A stretch of DNA of 64,000 nt from Burkholderia glumae LMG 2196 = ATCC 33617 (GCF_000960995.1 NZ_CP009435.1:1860001-1924000); one strand, 5' to 3'. Positions 37,432 to 47,153 are shown, counted from the first letter of the stretch. The notes: a model not told the origin generated them from the sequence alone. A program made the numbers and translations.

Positions 37432-37730
37432 GTGCAGGATCCGTAAAAAGCGGCCGGACGGTCGGGATGACGCGGCGTGCGGCGAGGGGCAAGCGGGCCG
37501 GGGCGGCGCGAGACAGCGGCGGCGCACCGGCACGATGCCGTAGGTGGGTACCAGACGCGCATTATAAAGGGGCGTGTGCTGCGCCGCCGAGCCGGCGTTT
37601 CAATGGCGTCGATAGCATGCGTCGATCGGGCCGTTACCGTCATTTACACTTGCCGTGTCACGCCAGCGTTTACAATAATCGCGATCGAACGATCGGCGGC
37701 CCGGCGCGGGCGCCTCTTCTACACGGATTC

Positions 37731-40043
37731 ATGGCAAAAGCTACCTATACGGCTCAGGCGCAGGCGCTGCCGCATCGCATGTCGCGGCTGCTCGTCGAGA
37801 TTCGCTGGATTCTGCAGGTCGCGGTGTTCGCGTTCCTGCTGATGGCACTCGTGAGCTACAGCCGTCGCGACCCGAGCTGGACGCACGCGGCCCAGGTCGA
37901 CCACATCGCCAACTGGGCCGGCCGAGTCGGCGCCTGGACGGCCGACATCCTGCTGCTGCTGTTCGGCATCTCGGCCTACTGGCTGGTCGCGCTGCTGGCG
38001 CGCCGGATCGCCGCCAACTACCGCCGCATCACGCGCCATGAGGCGGTGCCCGACGACGAGCCGGCCCGGCCGGTGGGCTGGCTTCCCGAGGGCCTGGCAT
38101 TCGTGCTGGTGCTGCTCGCGAGCGACGGCATCGAGGCGCTGCGCATGTGGTCGCTGAAGGTGCCGCTGCCGCGCGCGCCGGGCGGCGTGATCGGCGAGAC
38201 GGTGGCGCGCGGCGTGTCGCACGCGCTCGGCTTCACGGGGGGCACGCTGGCGCTGCTGGTCGCGCTCGCGATCGGTCTGTCGCTGTACTTCCGGTTCTCG
38301 TGGCTGTCGGTCTGCGAGCGCGTCGGCGACGCGATCATCAACGCCTTCACGCTCGCCAAGCTGCGTCGCGAGGCCGAGCGCGACCGCCGGCTCGGCGAGG
38401 CCGCCGCGGTGCGCCGCGAGGGCAAGGTGGAAGAGGAGCGGGTGCGCATCGAGGAGCACGAGCCCGTCACGATCGTGCCGCCGGTGGTCACGCCGGCCAA
38501 GTCCGAGCGCGTCGAGCGCGAGCGCCAGGCGCCGCTCTTCACCGACCTGCCCGGCGATTCGACGCTGCCGGCCGTCTCGCTGCTCGATCCGGCGCCGCAG
38601 GCGCAGGAGTCGATCTCGGCCGACACGCTGGAATTCACCTCGCGGCTGATCGAGAAGAAGCTCAAGGACTTCGGCGTCGAGGTGAGCGTGGTGGCGGCCT
38701 ACCCCGGCCCGGTCGTCACGCGCTACGAGATCGAGCCCGCCACCGGCGTGAAGGGCAGCCAGATCGTCAATCTCGCCAAGGATCTCGCGCGTTCGCTGTC
38801 GCTCGTCTCGATCCGCGTGGTCGAGACGATCCCCGGCAAGAACTACATGGCGCTCGAACTGCCGAACCAGCGCCGCCAGACGGTGCGGCTGTCCGAGATC
38901 CTCGGCTCCGAGGTGTACGGCTCGGCCTCGTCGGCGCTGACCATGGGGCTCGGCAAGGACATCGGCGGCAAGCCGGTGTGCGCCGATCTCGCCAAGATGC
39001 CCCACCTGCTGGTGGCCGGCACGACCGGCTCGGGCAAGTCGGTGGGGATCAACGCGATGATCCTGTCGCTGCTCTACAAGAGCACGGCCGAGCAGGTGCG
39101 GATGATCCTGATCGACCCCAAGATGCTCGAAATGAGCGTCTACGAAGGCATTCCGCACCTGCTCTGCCCGGTCGTGACCGACATGCGCCAGGCCGGCAAC
39201 GCGCTGAACTGGACCGTGGCCGAGATGGAGCGCCGCTACAAGCTGATGAGCAAGCTCGGCGTGCGCAATCTGGGCGGCTACAACCACAAGATCGACGAGG
39301 CGGCCCGGCGCGAGGAGAAGATCCCGAACCCGTTCAGCCTGACCCCCGAGGACCCGGAACCGCTCGGCCGCCTGCCCAACATCGTGGTGGTGATCGACGA
39401 GCTGGCCGACCTGATGATGGTGGTCGGCAAGAAGGTCGAGGAACTGATCGCGCGGATCGCGCAGAAGGCGCGCGCGGCCGGCATCCATCTGATCCTCGCC
39501 ACCCAGCGCCCGTCGGTCGACGTGATCACCGGCCTCATCAAGGCCAACGTGCCGACCCGCATGGCGTTCCAGGTGTCGTCGAAGATCGACTCGCGCACCA
39601 TCCTCGACCAGATGGGCGCCGAATCGCTGCTCGGCATGGGCGACATGCTCTACCTGCCGCCCGGCAGCGGGCTGCCGGTGCGCGTGCACGGTGCGTTCGT
39701 GTCCGACGAGGAAGTGCACCGCGTGGTCGAGAAGCTCAAGGAGCACGGCGAGCCGAACTATATCGAGGGGCTGCTCGAGGGCGGCACCGCCGAGGGCGAG
39801 GAAGGCTCGCCCGGCGCGGGAACCGGCGAGGCGGGCGGCGAGTCCGATCCACTATACGACCAGGCCGTCGAGATCGTCGTCAAGCATCGCCGCGCCTCGA
39901 TCTCGCTCGTGCAGCGCCATCTGCGCATCGGCTACAACCGTGCTGCCCGCCTGCTCGAGCAGATGGAGCAATCGGGGCTCGTCTCGGCGATGTCGTCGAG
40001 CGGCAACCGAGAAATTCTGGTGCCGGCGCGCGACGCGGAGTGA
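37731..40043 (+). CDS. ftsK: DNA translocase FtsK
   Basis: FtsK couples chromosome segregation to septation by pumping DNA toward dif. The 770-residue product has about four N-terminal membrane helices (roughly 26-45, 75-97, 123-140, 165-185), a short charged linker (200-300), and the RecA-like motor. The motor shows Walker A VAGTTGSGKSVGINAM near residue 428, Walker B IVVVIDELADLMM and ATQRPSVDVITGLIKAN. The C-terminal winged-helix gamma domain (about 700-765; RASISLVQRHLRIGYNRAAR) reads KOPS. The start at 37731 was chosen because the membrane region begins there. A longer upstream frame crosses the trxB promoter area. lolA follows by 60 bp. Confidence 0.95.
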   Translation: MAKATYTAQAQALPHRMSRLLVEIRWILQVAVFAFLLMALVSYSRRDPSWTHAAQVDHIANWAGRVGAWTADILLLLFGISAYWLVALLARRIAANYRRITRHEAVPDDEPARPVGWLPEGLAFVLVLLASDGIEALRMWSLKVPLPRAPGGVIGETVARGVSHALGFTGGTLALLVALAIGLSLYFRFSWLSVCERVGDAIINAFTLAKLRREAERDRRLGEAAAVRREGKVEEERVRIEEHEPVTIVPPVVTPAKSERVERERQAPLFTDLPGDSTLPAVSLLDPAPQAQESISADTLEFTSRLIEKKLKDFGVEVSVVAAYPGPVVTRYEIEPATGVKGSQIVNLAKDLARSLSLVSIRVVETIPGKNYMALELPNQRRQTVRLSEILGSEVYGSASSALTMGLGKDIGGKPVCADLAKMPHLLVAGTTGSGKSVGINAMILSLLYKSTAEQVRMILIDPKMLEMSVYEGIPHLLCPVVTDMRQAGNALNWTVAEMERRYKLMSKLGVRNLGGYNHKIDEAARREEKIPNPFSLTPEDPEPLGRLPNIVVVIDELADLMMVVGKKVEELIARIAQKARAAGIHLILATQRPSVDVITGLIKANVPTRMAFQVSSKIDSRTILDQMGAESLLGMGDMLYLPPGSGLPVRVHGAFVSDEEVHRVVEKLKEHGEPNYIEGLLEGGTAEGEEGSPGAGTGEAGGESDPLYDQAVEIVVKHRRASISLVQRHLRIGYNRAARLLEQMEQSGLVSAMSSSGNREILVPARDAE

Positions 40044-40103
40044 TCCGGGCCACCCGGACCCCCGCCGGCCGCGCCGGCCCGCCAATCAGGAGAAACCCAC
40101 CAG

Positions 40104-40805
40104 ATGAAAGCATTCCCGTTCGTCGTTCCCTCGTCCGCCCGCCGCGCGGTGCGTCATTTGCTCGCCGCGCTGGCCGGCACCGCGCTGCTCGGCGCCGCCT
40201 CGCACGCGTTCGCGGGCGGCACCGACGAACTGAAGGCATTCGTCGCGCAGGTGAAGTCGGCCCGCGGCGACTTCACGCAGCAGATCGTCAAGGCACCCTC
40301 GAAGGCCGCGAGCGGCGCGATCGCCACCACGGCCGCGAAATCCACCGACGATTCGAGCGGCAGCTTCGTGTTCCTGCGCCCGGGCAAGTTCGTCTGGTCC
40401 TACGAGAAGCCTTACCAGCAACTGCTGCAGGCCGACGGCGAGACGCTCTACGTCTACGACAAGGATCTGAACCAGGTGACCGAGCGCAAGCTGGCCGGCG
40501 CGCTCGGCGCGAGCCCGGCCGCGATCCTGTTCGGCAGCAACGACATCGAGAAGAACTACACGCTGCGCGACGCCGGCGAGAAGGGCGGCATCGACTGGGT
40601 CGAGATGCTGCCGAAGGCGCGCGACACGCAGTTCCAGCGCATCGGCATCGGCTTCAAGGGCGGCGCGCTGGCCGCGATGGAACTGCACGACGTGTTCGGC
40701 AACGTCACCCTGCTGACCTTCACCCACATGCAGACCAACCCGGCGCTGCCGGCCGGCCAGTTCCGCTTCTCGGTGCCCAAGGGCACCGACGTGATCAAGG
40801 GCTGA
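40104..40805 (+). CDS. lolA: Outer-membrane lipoprotein carrier protein LolA
   Basis: LolA ferries lipoproteins across the periplasm from LolCDE to LolB. The 233-residue product has a signal peptide (about 1-38, ending in SHAFA), and the LolA fold with FVAQVKSARGDFTQQ, a PGKFVWSYEKPYQQLLQADGE-type hydrophobic sheet, and LYVYDKDLNQVTER. It is a little longer than E. coli LolA because of a Lys/Ala/Ser/Thr insertion (KAPSKAASGAIATTAAKS) early in the mature part. It follows ftsK in what is probably one transcript, the usual ftsK-lolA-rarA-serS order. Confidence 0.93.
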   Translation: MKAFPFVVPSSARRAVRHLLAALAGTALLGAASHAFAGGTDELKAFVAQVKSARGDFTQQIVKAPSKAASGAIATTAAKSTDDSSGSFVFLRPGKFVWSYEKPYQQLLQADGETLYVYDKDLNQVTERKLAGALGASPAAILFGSNDIEKNYTLRDAGEKGGIDWVEMLPKARDTQFQRIGIGFKGGALAAMELHDVFGNVTLLTFTHMQTNPALPAGQFRFSVPKGTDVIKG

Positions 40806-40830
40806 GCGCCGGCTCTGCGGCGCCGGTCGC

Positions 40831-40865
40831 ACGGGCCTGCCAGCGATGGCAGGCCCGTTTCGTTT
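40831..40865 (+). terminator. Intrinsic terminator after lolA
   Basis: ACGGGCCTGCC (40831-40841), loop AGCGAT, and GGCAGGCCCGT (40848-40858) form an 11-bp stem followed by TTCGTTT. Confidence 0.8.
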
Positions 40866-41016
40866 GGCGCCGGCCGGTGCGGCACGGTGCCCGCGCGATG
40901 GCGCGAGCGGGCACCAACCCGTCCATCCGGCGGGCGGTGCGCCGTGCGCCCGGCTGTCATAATGTCGGGCTGCGCGGCGATGGACGCCGCGCGGCACAAA
41001 CGTAGGAGTCGAGGCC

Positions 41017-42327
41017 ATGGCCGACCTGTTTGAAGTCGAACCGCGCCGCCCGCTCGCCGAGGCGCTGCGCCCGAAGACGCTTGCCGAGGTGATCGGCCAG
41101 ACGCACCTTCTCGGCGACGGCAAGCCGCTGCGGCTCGCGTTCGAGTCGGGCAAGCCGCATTCGATGATCCTCTGGGGGCCGCCCGGCGTCGGCAAGACCA
41201 CGCTCGCGCGGCTCACCGCCCACGCGTTCGACTGCGAGTTCATCGCGATCTCGGCGGTGCTGGGCGGCGTGAAGGACATCCGCGAATCGATGGAGCAGGC
41301 GCGCGAGACGTTGAACCGCAGTGGGCGCCACACCATCCTGTTCGTCGACGAGATCCATCGCTTCAACAAGAGCCAGCAGGACGCGCTGCTGCCGTTCGTC
41401 GAATCGGGGCTCGTGACCTTCATCGGCGCGACCACCGAGAATCCGAGCTTCGAGGTCAACTCGGCGCTGCTCTCGCGTGCCCAGGTGTACGTGCTGAAGT
41501 CGCTCAGCGACGACGAGATGCGCCAGCTGCTCGCGCGCGCGCAGCAGATCGCGCTCGACGGGCTCGAGTTCGAGCCGCTTGCCGTCGATACGCTGATCGG
41601 CTATGCCGACGGCGACGCGCGGCGTTTCCTGAACCTGCTCGAACAGGCGCAGACGGCCGCGCTGTCGGCGCGCACCAACCGGATCGATGCCGATTTCGTC
41701 GCCAGCGCGATGACGCTGAACGCGCGCCGCTTCGACAAGGGCGGCGACAACTTCTACGACCAGATCTCGGCGCTGCACAAGTCGGTGCGCGGCTCGAACC
41801 CGGACGCGGCGCTGTACTGGTTCTGCCGCATGCTCGACGGCGGCGCCGATCCGAAGTACCTGTCGCGCCGCATCGTGCGGATGGCCTGGGAGGACATCGG
41901 GCTCGCCGATCCGCGCGCAATGCAGGTGGCCAACGACGCGGCCGAGACCTTCGAGCGGCTCGGCTCGCCGGAAGGCGAGCTGGCGCTCGGCCAGGCGGTC
42001 ATCTATCTGGCCTGCGCGGCCAAGAGCAACGCCGGCTACAACGCGTTCAACGCGGCCATGGCGTTCGTGCGGCAGGACAAGTCGCGCGAGGTGCCGGTGC
42101 ATCTGCGCAACGCGCCCACCAAGCTGATGAAGGAACTCGGCTACGGCCACGCCTACCGCTACGCGCATGACGAGCCGAATGCCTACGCGGCCGGCGAGAC
42201 GTATTTCCCCGACGGCATGCGCGAGCCGCGCTGGTACCAGCCGGTGCCGCGCGGGCTCGAGACCAAGATCGCCGAGAAGCTCGCCTGGCTGCGCGAGCTC
42301 GACCGCGAGGCCGGCAAGCCGGAGTGA
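41017..42327 (+). CDS. rarA: Replication-associated recombination protein A (RarA/MgsA AAA+ ATPase)
   Basis: RarA is a clamp-loader-like AAA+ tetramer that acts at stalled replication forks. The 436-residue product begins with the PCNA/SSB-interacting type N-terminus (RPLAEALRPKTLAEVIGQ). It has Walker A WGPPGVGKTTLARL, Walker B LFVDEIHRFNKSQQDALLP, the sensor-1 IGATTENPSFEVN and the C-terminal domain with DPKYLSRRIVRMAWEDIG and APTKLMKELGYG. It stands between lolA and serS in the conserved order. Confidence 0.95.
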   Translation: MADLFEVEPRRPLAEALRPKTLAEVIGQTHLLGDGKPLRLAFESGKPHSMILWGPPGVGKTTLARLTAHAFDCEFIAISAVLGGVKDIRESMEQARETLNRSGRHTILFVDEIHRFNKSQQDALLPFVESGLVTFIGATTENPSFEVNSALLSRAQVYVLKSLSDDEMRQLLARAQQIALDGLEFEPLAVDTLIGYADGDARRFLNLLEQAQTAALSARTNRIDADFVASAMTLNARRFDKGGDNFYDQISALHKSVRGSNPDAALYWFCRMLDGGADPKYLSRRIVRMAWEDIGLADPRAMQVANDAAETFERLGSPEGELALGQAVIYLACAAKSNAGYNAFNAAMAFVRQDKSREVPVHLRNAPTKLMKELGYGHAYRYAHDEPNAYAAGETYFPDGMREPRWYQPVPRGLETKIAEKLAWLRELDREAGKPE

Positions 42328-42483
42328 ACGGTGAACCCCCGGCCGGGGGCCGCGGCCGGCCGAACCCGAAATGAAGCGGCGCGGCCGGCCGGAATCGTCG
42401 CGTGCTTCGCCTCGGGCGGCAGCCGGCAGCGCCGCGCGGTGCGTTAGAATTCGCCTTTCACACAACGATTCTCCGGTCCTCCC

Positions 42484-43785
42484 ATGCTCGACATCCAGTT
42501 GCTGCGCAAAGACCTCGACGGCGTTGCCAAGCGCCTCGCCGATCGCGGCTACATCCTCGACGTCGCCGCGTTCTCCTCGCTCGAGGCCGAACGCCGCGCG
42601 ATCCAGACCCGCACCGAGGAACTGCAGGCACGCCGCAACAGCCTGTCCAAGCAGATCGGCGCGATGAAGGGGCGGGGCGAGGACACCTCGGCCGTGATGG
42701 CCGAGGTGGGCGGGATCGGCGACGAAATGAAGGCGTCGGCCGCGAAGCTCGACGAGATCCAGAGTGCGATGTCGGAACTGATGCTCGGCATGCCGAACCT
42801 CGCGCACGAGAGCGTGCCGGTGGGCGCCGACGAAGCCGGCAACGTCGAGGTGCGCCGCTGGGGCACGCCGCGCGCGTTCGATTTCGAGGTGCGCGACCAC
42901 GTCGACGTCGGCACTCCGCTCGGCCTCGATTTCGAGACCGGCGCGAAGCTGTCCGGCGCGCGCTTCACGATGCTGCGCGGCCCGATCGCGCGCCTGCACC
43001 GTGCGCTCGCGCAGTTCATGATCGACACCCACACCCAGCAGCACGGGTACACCGAGACCTACACGCCGTACATCGTGAACCCGGACATCCTGCGTGGCAC
43101 CGGCCAACTGCCGAAGTTCGCCGACGACATGTTCCGAGTGGAGAAGGGCGGCGGCGAGAACACCGTCACGCAGTACCTGATCTCGACCTCCGAGATCACG
43201 CTGACCAACACCGTGCGCGAGTCGATCCTCGATGCGGCCGAGCTGCCCGTCAAGCTGACCGCGCATTCGCCGTGCTTTCGCTCCGAGGCCGGCGCCTATG
43301 GGCGCGACACGCGCGGCATGATCCGCCAGCACCAGTTCGACAAGGTAGAGATGGTGCAGGTGACGGCACCCGACGCGTCGTATGCGGCGCTCGAGGAAAT
43401 GGTCGGCCACGCGGAGGCGATCCTGCAAAAGCTCGAACTGCCTTACCGGGTGGTCACGCTCTGCACCGGCGACATGGGCTTCTCGGCCGCGAAGACCTAC
43501 GACCTCGAAGTCTGGCTGCCCGCGCAGAACACCTATCGCGAGATCTCCAGCTGCTCGAACACCGAGTCGTTCCAGGCGCGGCGCATGCAGGCGCGCTTTC
43601 GCAACGCACAGGGCAAGCCCGAGCTCGTGCATACGCTGAACGGTTCGGGGCTCGCGGTGGGCCGCACGCTCGTGGCCGTGCTCGAGAACTACCAGAACGC
43701 CGACGGTTCGGTAACGGTGCCGGCCGCGCTGCGTCCGTACCTGGGTGGACTCGACACGATTGCGGCGCCGAACGCCGCGGCCTGA
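42484..43785 (+). CDS. serS: Seryl-tRNA synthetase
   Basis: Charges tRNA-Ser and tRNA-Sec with serine. The 433-residue class II enzyme has the N-terminal two-helix coiled coil that grips the long variable arm (about 25-110, RRAIQTRTEELQARRNSLSK). It has motif 1 around HTQQHGYTETYTPYIVN, motif 2 CFRSEAGAYGRDTRGMIRQH, and motif 3 LNGSGLAVGRTLVAVLENYQ. A tRNA-Ser gene lies 158 bp downstream, which is notable but may be coincidence. Confidence 0.97.
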   Translation: MLDIQLLRKDLDGVAKRLADRGYILDVAAFSSLEAERRAIQTRTEELQARRNSLSKQIGAMKGRGEDTSAVMAEVGGIGDEMKASAAKLDEIQSAMSELMLGMPNLAHESVPVGADEAGNVEVRRWGTPRAFDFEVRDHVDVGTPLGLDFETGAKLSGARFTMLRGPIARLHRALAQFMIDTHTQQHGYTETYTPYIVNPDILRGTGQLPKFADDMFRVEKGGGENTVTQYLISTSEITLTNTVRESILDAAELPVKLTAHSPCFRSEAGAYGRDTRGMIRQHQFDKVEMVQVTAPDASYAALEEMVGHAEAILQKLELPYRVVTLCTGDMGFSAAKTYDLEVWLPAQNTYREISSCSNTESFQARRMQARFRNAQGKPELVHTLNGSGLAVGRTLVAVLENYQNADGSVTVPAALRPYLGGLDTIAAPNAAA

Positions 43786-43943
43786 ACGCGCGCAACGCAT
43801 GCGCAGCGCCGGCAACGGCGATTCGCTCGTGCGGCACGCGACGCAAAGTTTTTTGCGGAAAGGACTTGGAAGTTTGAAAAGAGTTGTTCTATAATCTTTG
43901 CTTCGCCGGGGCACGACCTAGCACACGGCGATGCAGTCAAGAA

Positions 43944-44034
43944 GGAAAGGTGGCAGAGAGGTCGAATGCGCCGGACTCGAAATCCGGTGTACGGTTATAC
44001 CGTACCGTGGGTTCGAATCCCACCCTTTCCGCCA
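43944..44034 (+). tRNA. tRNA-Ser(CGA)
   Basis: A 91-nt class II tRNA with acceptor stem GGAAAGG/CCTTTCC, D-arm GGCAGAGAGGTCGAATGCG, and anticodon loop CTCGAAA (anticodon CGA). It has the long variable arm GTGTACGGTTATACCGTACC, T-arm GTGGGTTCGAATCCCAC and an encoded GCCA end. Confidence 0.97.
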
Positions 44035-44043
44035 GATACTTGA

Positions 44044-44083
44044 AACCCCTCGATGCTGAAAAGCATCGAGGGGTTTTGCTTTT
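44044..44083 (+). terminator. Intrinsic terminator of tRNA-Ser(CGA)
   Basis: AACCCCTCGATGCT (44044-44057), loop GAAA, and AGCATCGAGGGGTT (44062-44075) form a 14-bp perfect stem followed by TTGCTTTT. Confidence 0.93.
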
Positions 44084-44746
44084 GCCGGCCCGCTGCCGGC
44101 AGCGCTGCGCGATTCGACGGTGCGGGGCAGCGGAGGCTGCCGAGCAATACGCGCCCACGTTCTTCCGGTCTGTCAGCGAGGCGGATGTTTGTCTCGAAGG
44201 ATGAGCCAATCCGCAGGCAGTCCACCGGCAGTGCGTGGTGGCATAGGCCGAGCATCGATGGTCAAATGGCGGAGCGTGAGCCGCAGTGGCTGCGACTCGA
44301 TTCGAACACCGGCGTCCTAACTTCGTAGCCGCCGCCCTGGCCTCGCACCCCGCGAACCAGGCAACCCGCTATCGATCACGCGCTCGCGCTGCATGATCGT
44401 GCGACATTCGCGCAAGCTCTAATGCCTGCCCGCCACGCCGACTGCTTCGGTTCAACAACAGGCATCCGACGAATCAGCGTTTGCTGCGTTGCGGCATGCC
44501 GATCGCCGGACAGCGTCGCGGGGCGCGCCGGGCATGACGGGCAAGATTCGGAATGCCCTGATCAGAAGGAAAAACCTCGGCTTCGAAATCTTTCGTAATC
44601 GAATGTGCGCTGCACCATATTTTGCTCGCGCCGGCATACCCATTTTTCGTTCCTGCGTATCGTTTCTGGGCTTGAAAAATAACGATTTGACTCATACCCC
44701 GCTTTCGGTTGAAGCTAATAACTTGCTGTCCGAAGAGTGTCCCCGC
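44084..44746. other. 663-bp interval without a supported gene, downstream of tRNA-Ser
   Basis: Short frames occur on both strands, none with good signals. The second half (about 44560-44720) becomes AT-rich and probably carries the promoter of the acetyltransferase gene (TTGACT near 44686). The region directly behind a tRNA 3' end is a classical integration site, but no repeat of the tRNA 3' sequence or integrase gene was found. Confidence 0.45.
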
Positions 44747-45256
44747 ATGAGTTCGACTTTGACCGTCCGCCGTATTGCCGCCGATCAAGGCAATGTGTAT
44801 CGCGAGCTGCGTGCCGCCTCGCTGCGCGAGCCCTATGCGCCGGGTGAAGCGCCCGAGGCGGAGCTGTCGTTCGACGCGGAAGCGGTCGATTCGATCGTCG
44901 CGCAGCGCGCGAGCTCCGACCAGTCCACCACCTTCCTGCTCTATACCGAAGGGCATCCGGCCGGCATGATCGGTGCGTACTTCGACACCACGCCCGCGCA
45001 TCGCGCCTTCGTCAGCGAGCTATGGGTGGCGCATGCGGTGCGCCATCTGCGCGGCGGCGTGCTGCTCGTCAACACGGCGCGCGACTGGCTGGCCGGGCAG
45101 GGCGCAACCGAGATCTACGCGTGGATCGCTGATCAGAACCGCAACGCGATCCGCTTCTACGAACATATGGGTTTCACGAACCTGGGCGAGCGTGCGCCGA
45201 TCGCGCGCATCCCCGGCGCACTGAAGTCGCTGTTCGTCTGGCGCTTCGACGCCTGA
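44747..45256 (+). CDS. GNAT-family N-acetyltransferase
   Basis: A 169-residue acetyl-CoA-dependent acetyltransferase with the GNAT core. It has LTVRRIAADQGNVYRELRAA (strand 1/helix 1), the central FVSELWVAHAVRHLRGGVLL that holds the acetyl-CoA pyrophosphate region (a variant of Q/RxxGxG/A), and the typical C-terminal NRNAIRFYEHMGFTNLGERA. The substrate is unknown. The start at 44747 (MSSTLTVRR) was preferred over an in-frame ATG 86 codons upstream because the extra sequence is AT-rich and lacks coding bias. Confidence 0.87.
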   Translation: MSSTLTVRRIAADQGNVYRELRAASLREPYAPGEAPEAELSFDAEAVDSIVAQRASSDQSTTFLLYTEGHPAGMIGAYFDTTPAHRAFVSELWVAHAVRHLRGGVLLVNTARDWLAGQGATEIYAWIADQNRNAIRFYEHMGFTNLGERAPIARIPGALKSLFVWRFDA

Positions 45257-45420
45257 GCGCCCGGGCCGCCCGTTTCCCCTCATCAGGCCGCTGCCGTCGC
45301 GCGGCCGCGAGCGCCCTGGATCGGTCGCCCGCCTGACCCGTGCCGCCGCAGGCCGCCCGAAAATGATGGCCCGCCGCGCGGACGCCTGTAAAATACGCAA
45401 AAATTTTTTGCAGGACGTTC

Positions 45421-46263
45421 ATGTCGCTTAAAAAATCGCCATTCTTCGAGCTTCGCAGCGGCTCGGTCGACACCTTGCTGTTTGTCGTGAAGACGGTCGA
45501 TCTGGACGCACTGCGTGCCGAGTTGGTCAAGCGCTTCGAAGCGACGCCGGAATTCTTTGCCGACGACGTCGTCGCGATCGACCTGCGGCGCCTCGCGGAG
45601 GGCGAGCAGGTGTCGCTCGCCGAGTTGCGCGGACTGCTCGACGAAGTGCGGATGCGCCCGATCGGCGTGGTCGCGCAGACGCAGCAGCATGGCTGGGCTG
45701 CCGACGGCGGGCTGCCGCTGCTGGAGGCGCGTGATCGCCGCGCGCCGGCCGGCAGGGCGTCGCACGACGCGGTATCGGACCCGAGCGGCGACGCTTCGGC
45801 CGAGGCCGGCAGCGAGGCGGCCGTCGATCCTGCGGCCACGGCAGCGGCCGCGGCCGTGAGCGACGTGGCGGCGGCCGCCGTGCCGGTGCCGGTGTCGGCG
45901 GCGGCCGCTGCGTCGGCGCCGCCGCCGCTGCAGACGCTCGTGATCGACCGCCCGCTGCGCTCGGGCCAGCAGGTCTACGCGAAGGGCGATCTGGTCGTGC
46001 TCGCGCCGGTCAGCAACGGCGCAGAAGTGATCGCCGAGGGCAACATCCATATTTACGCGCCGCTGCGCGGCCGGGCGCTGGCCGGCGTACACGGCAACCA
46101 CGAGGCGCGGATCTTCTGCACGTGCCTCGAACCGGAACTGATTTCGATCGCGGGCATCTATCGAACCACCGAGAACCCGCTGCCGGCCGACGTGCGCGGC
46201 AAGTCGGTGCAGATCCGGCTCGAGGACGAGAAACTGATGATCGAGCCGCTGCGGCTGACCTGA
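45421..46263 (+). CDS. minC: Septum site-determining protein MinC
   Basis: MinC inhibits FtsZ assembly away from midcell, carried by MinD. The 280-residue product has the N-terminal FtsZ-antagonist domain (about 1-110, beginning KKSPFFELRSGSVDTLLF). A long Ala/Ser/Pro-rich linker (about 115-175) is larger than in E. coli MinC. The C-terminal beta-helix MinD-binding domain (about 175-275) has RSGQQVYAKGDLVVL, SNGAEVIAEGNIHIY, and APLRGRALAGVHG. First gene of minCDE. Confidence 0.95.
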   Translation: MSLKKSPFFELRSGSVDTLLFVVKTVDLDALRAELVKRFEATPEFFADDVVAIDLRRLAEGEQVSLAELRGLLDEVRMRPIGVVAQTQQHGWAADGGLPLLEARDRRAPAGRASHDAVSDPSGDASAEAGSEAAVDPAATAAAAAVSDVAAAAVPVPVSAAAAASAPPPLQTLVIDRPLRSGQQVYAKGDLVVLAPVSNGAEVIAEGNIHIYAPLRGRALAGVHGNHEARIFCTCLEPELISIAGIYRTTENPLPADVRGKSVQIRLEDEKLMIEPLRLT

Positions 46264-46325
46264 ACGGCAGGCACGTGACGCAAACGCGGATCGATCGGAT
46301 TCATTGACGCATACAGGGTAGGGTA

Positions 46326-47141
46326 ATGGCAAAAATCATCGTGGTGACTTCGGGCAAGGGCGGTGTGGGCAAGACGACGACGAGCGCGAGCTTCGCCTCC
46401 GGGCTGGCGCTGCGCGGCCACAAGACGGCCGTGATCGACTTCGACGTCGGCCTGCGCAATCTCGATCTCATCATGGGCTGCGAGCGGCGTGTGGTCTATG
46501 ACCTCGTCAACGTGATCCAGGGCGAGGCGAATCTGAATCAGGCGCTGATCAAGGACAAGAAGTGCGAGAACCTGTTCATCCTGCCGGCGTCGCAGACGCG
46601 CGACAAGGATGCGCTCACGCGCGAGGGCGTCGAGAAGGTGATCAACGACCTGATCGCGATGGACTTCGAATACATCGTCTGCGATTCGCCGGCCGGCATC
46701 GAGTCGGGCGCGCTGCACGCGATGTATTTCGCGGACGAGGCCGTGGTGGTCACCAATCCGGAAGTGTCGTCGGTGCGCGACTCGGACCGCATTCTGGGCA
46801 TCCTGTCGTCGAAGACCAAGCGCGCGGCCGACGGCGGCGAGCCGATCCGGGAGCACCTGCTGATCACGCGCTACAACCCGAAGCGCGTCAGCGAGGGCGA
46901 GATGCTGTCGCTCGAGGACATCGGCGAAATCCTGCGGATCAAGCTGATCGGCGTGATTCCGGAGTCCGAAGCGGTGCTGCACGCCTCGAACCAGGGCCTG
47001 CCGGCCGTGCATCTGGACGGCACCGACGTGGCCGAGGCCTACAAGGACGTGGTGTCCCGCTTCCTCGGTGAAGACAAGCCGCTGCGCTTCGTCGACTATC
47101 AGAAGCCGGGCCTGCTGCAACGCCTGTTCGGCAGCAAGTAA
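46326..47141 (+). CDS. minD: Septum site-determining ATPase MinD
   Basis: MinD is the membrane-cycling ATPase that recruits MinC and is released by MinE, giving pole-to-pole oscillation. The 271-residue product has the deviant Walker A SGKGGVGKTTTSASFA, the switch region DFDVGLRNLDLIMG and CDSPAGIESGA. It ends in the amphipathic membrane-targeting helix (PGLLQRLFGSK). minE follows 12 bp later. Confidence 0.97.
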   Translation: MAKIIVVTSGKGGVGKTTTSASFASGLALRGHKTAVIDFDVGLRNLDLIMGCERRVVYDLVNVIQGEANLNQALIKDKKCENLFILPASQTRDKDALTREGVEKVINDLIAMDFEYIVCDSPAGIESGALHAMYFADEAVVVTNPEVSSVRDSDRILGILSSKTKRAADGGEPIREHLLITRYNPKRVSEGEMLSLEDIGEILRIKLIGVIPESEAVLHASNQGLPAVHLDGTDVAEAYKDVVSRFLGEDKPLRFVDYQKPGLLQRLFGSK

Positions 47142-47153
47142 CGGAGGCCCCTC

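Noticed and set aside
37467..37730. 88-codon N-terminal extension of FtsK
   Set aside because: It reads through the divergent promoter region with trxB; the membrane-domain start at 37731 matches the family.
38147..41005. 952-codon plus-strand frame overlapping ftsK and lolA
   Set aside because: Alternative frame of real genes with no recognisable domain.
40957..43914. Very long minus-strand open frame (985 codons) opposite rarA and serS
   Set aside because: It is the antisense shadow of two well-conserved genes; high GC removes stop codons. Composition (Arg/His/Gly-rich) and absence of domains show it is not coding.
43937..44255. Short minus-strand frames across tRNA-Ser containing GGIRTHG-type peptide
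   Set aside because: Well-known false proteins made by translating the antisense of a tRNA gene.
44489..44746. 86-codon N-terminal extension of the acetyltransferase
   Set aside because: AT-rich, no coding bias, contains the likely promoter; the domain begins at the downstream ATG.
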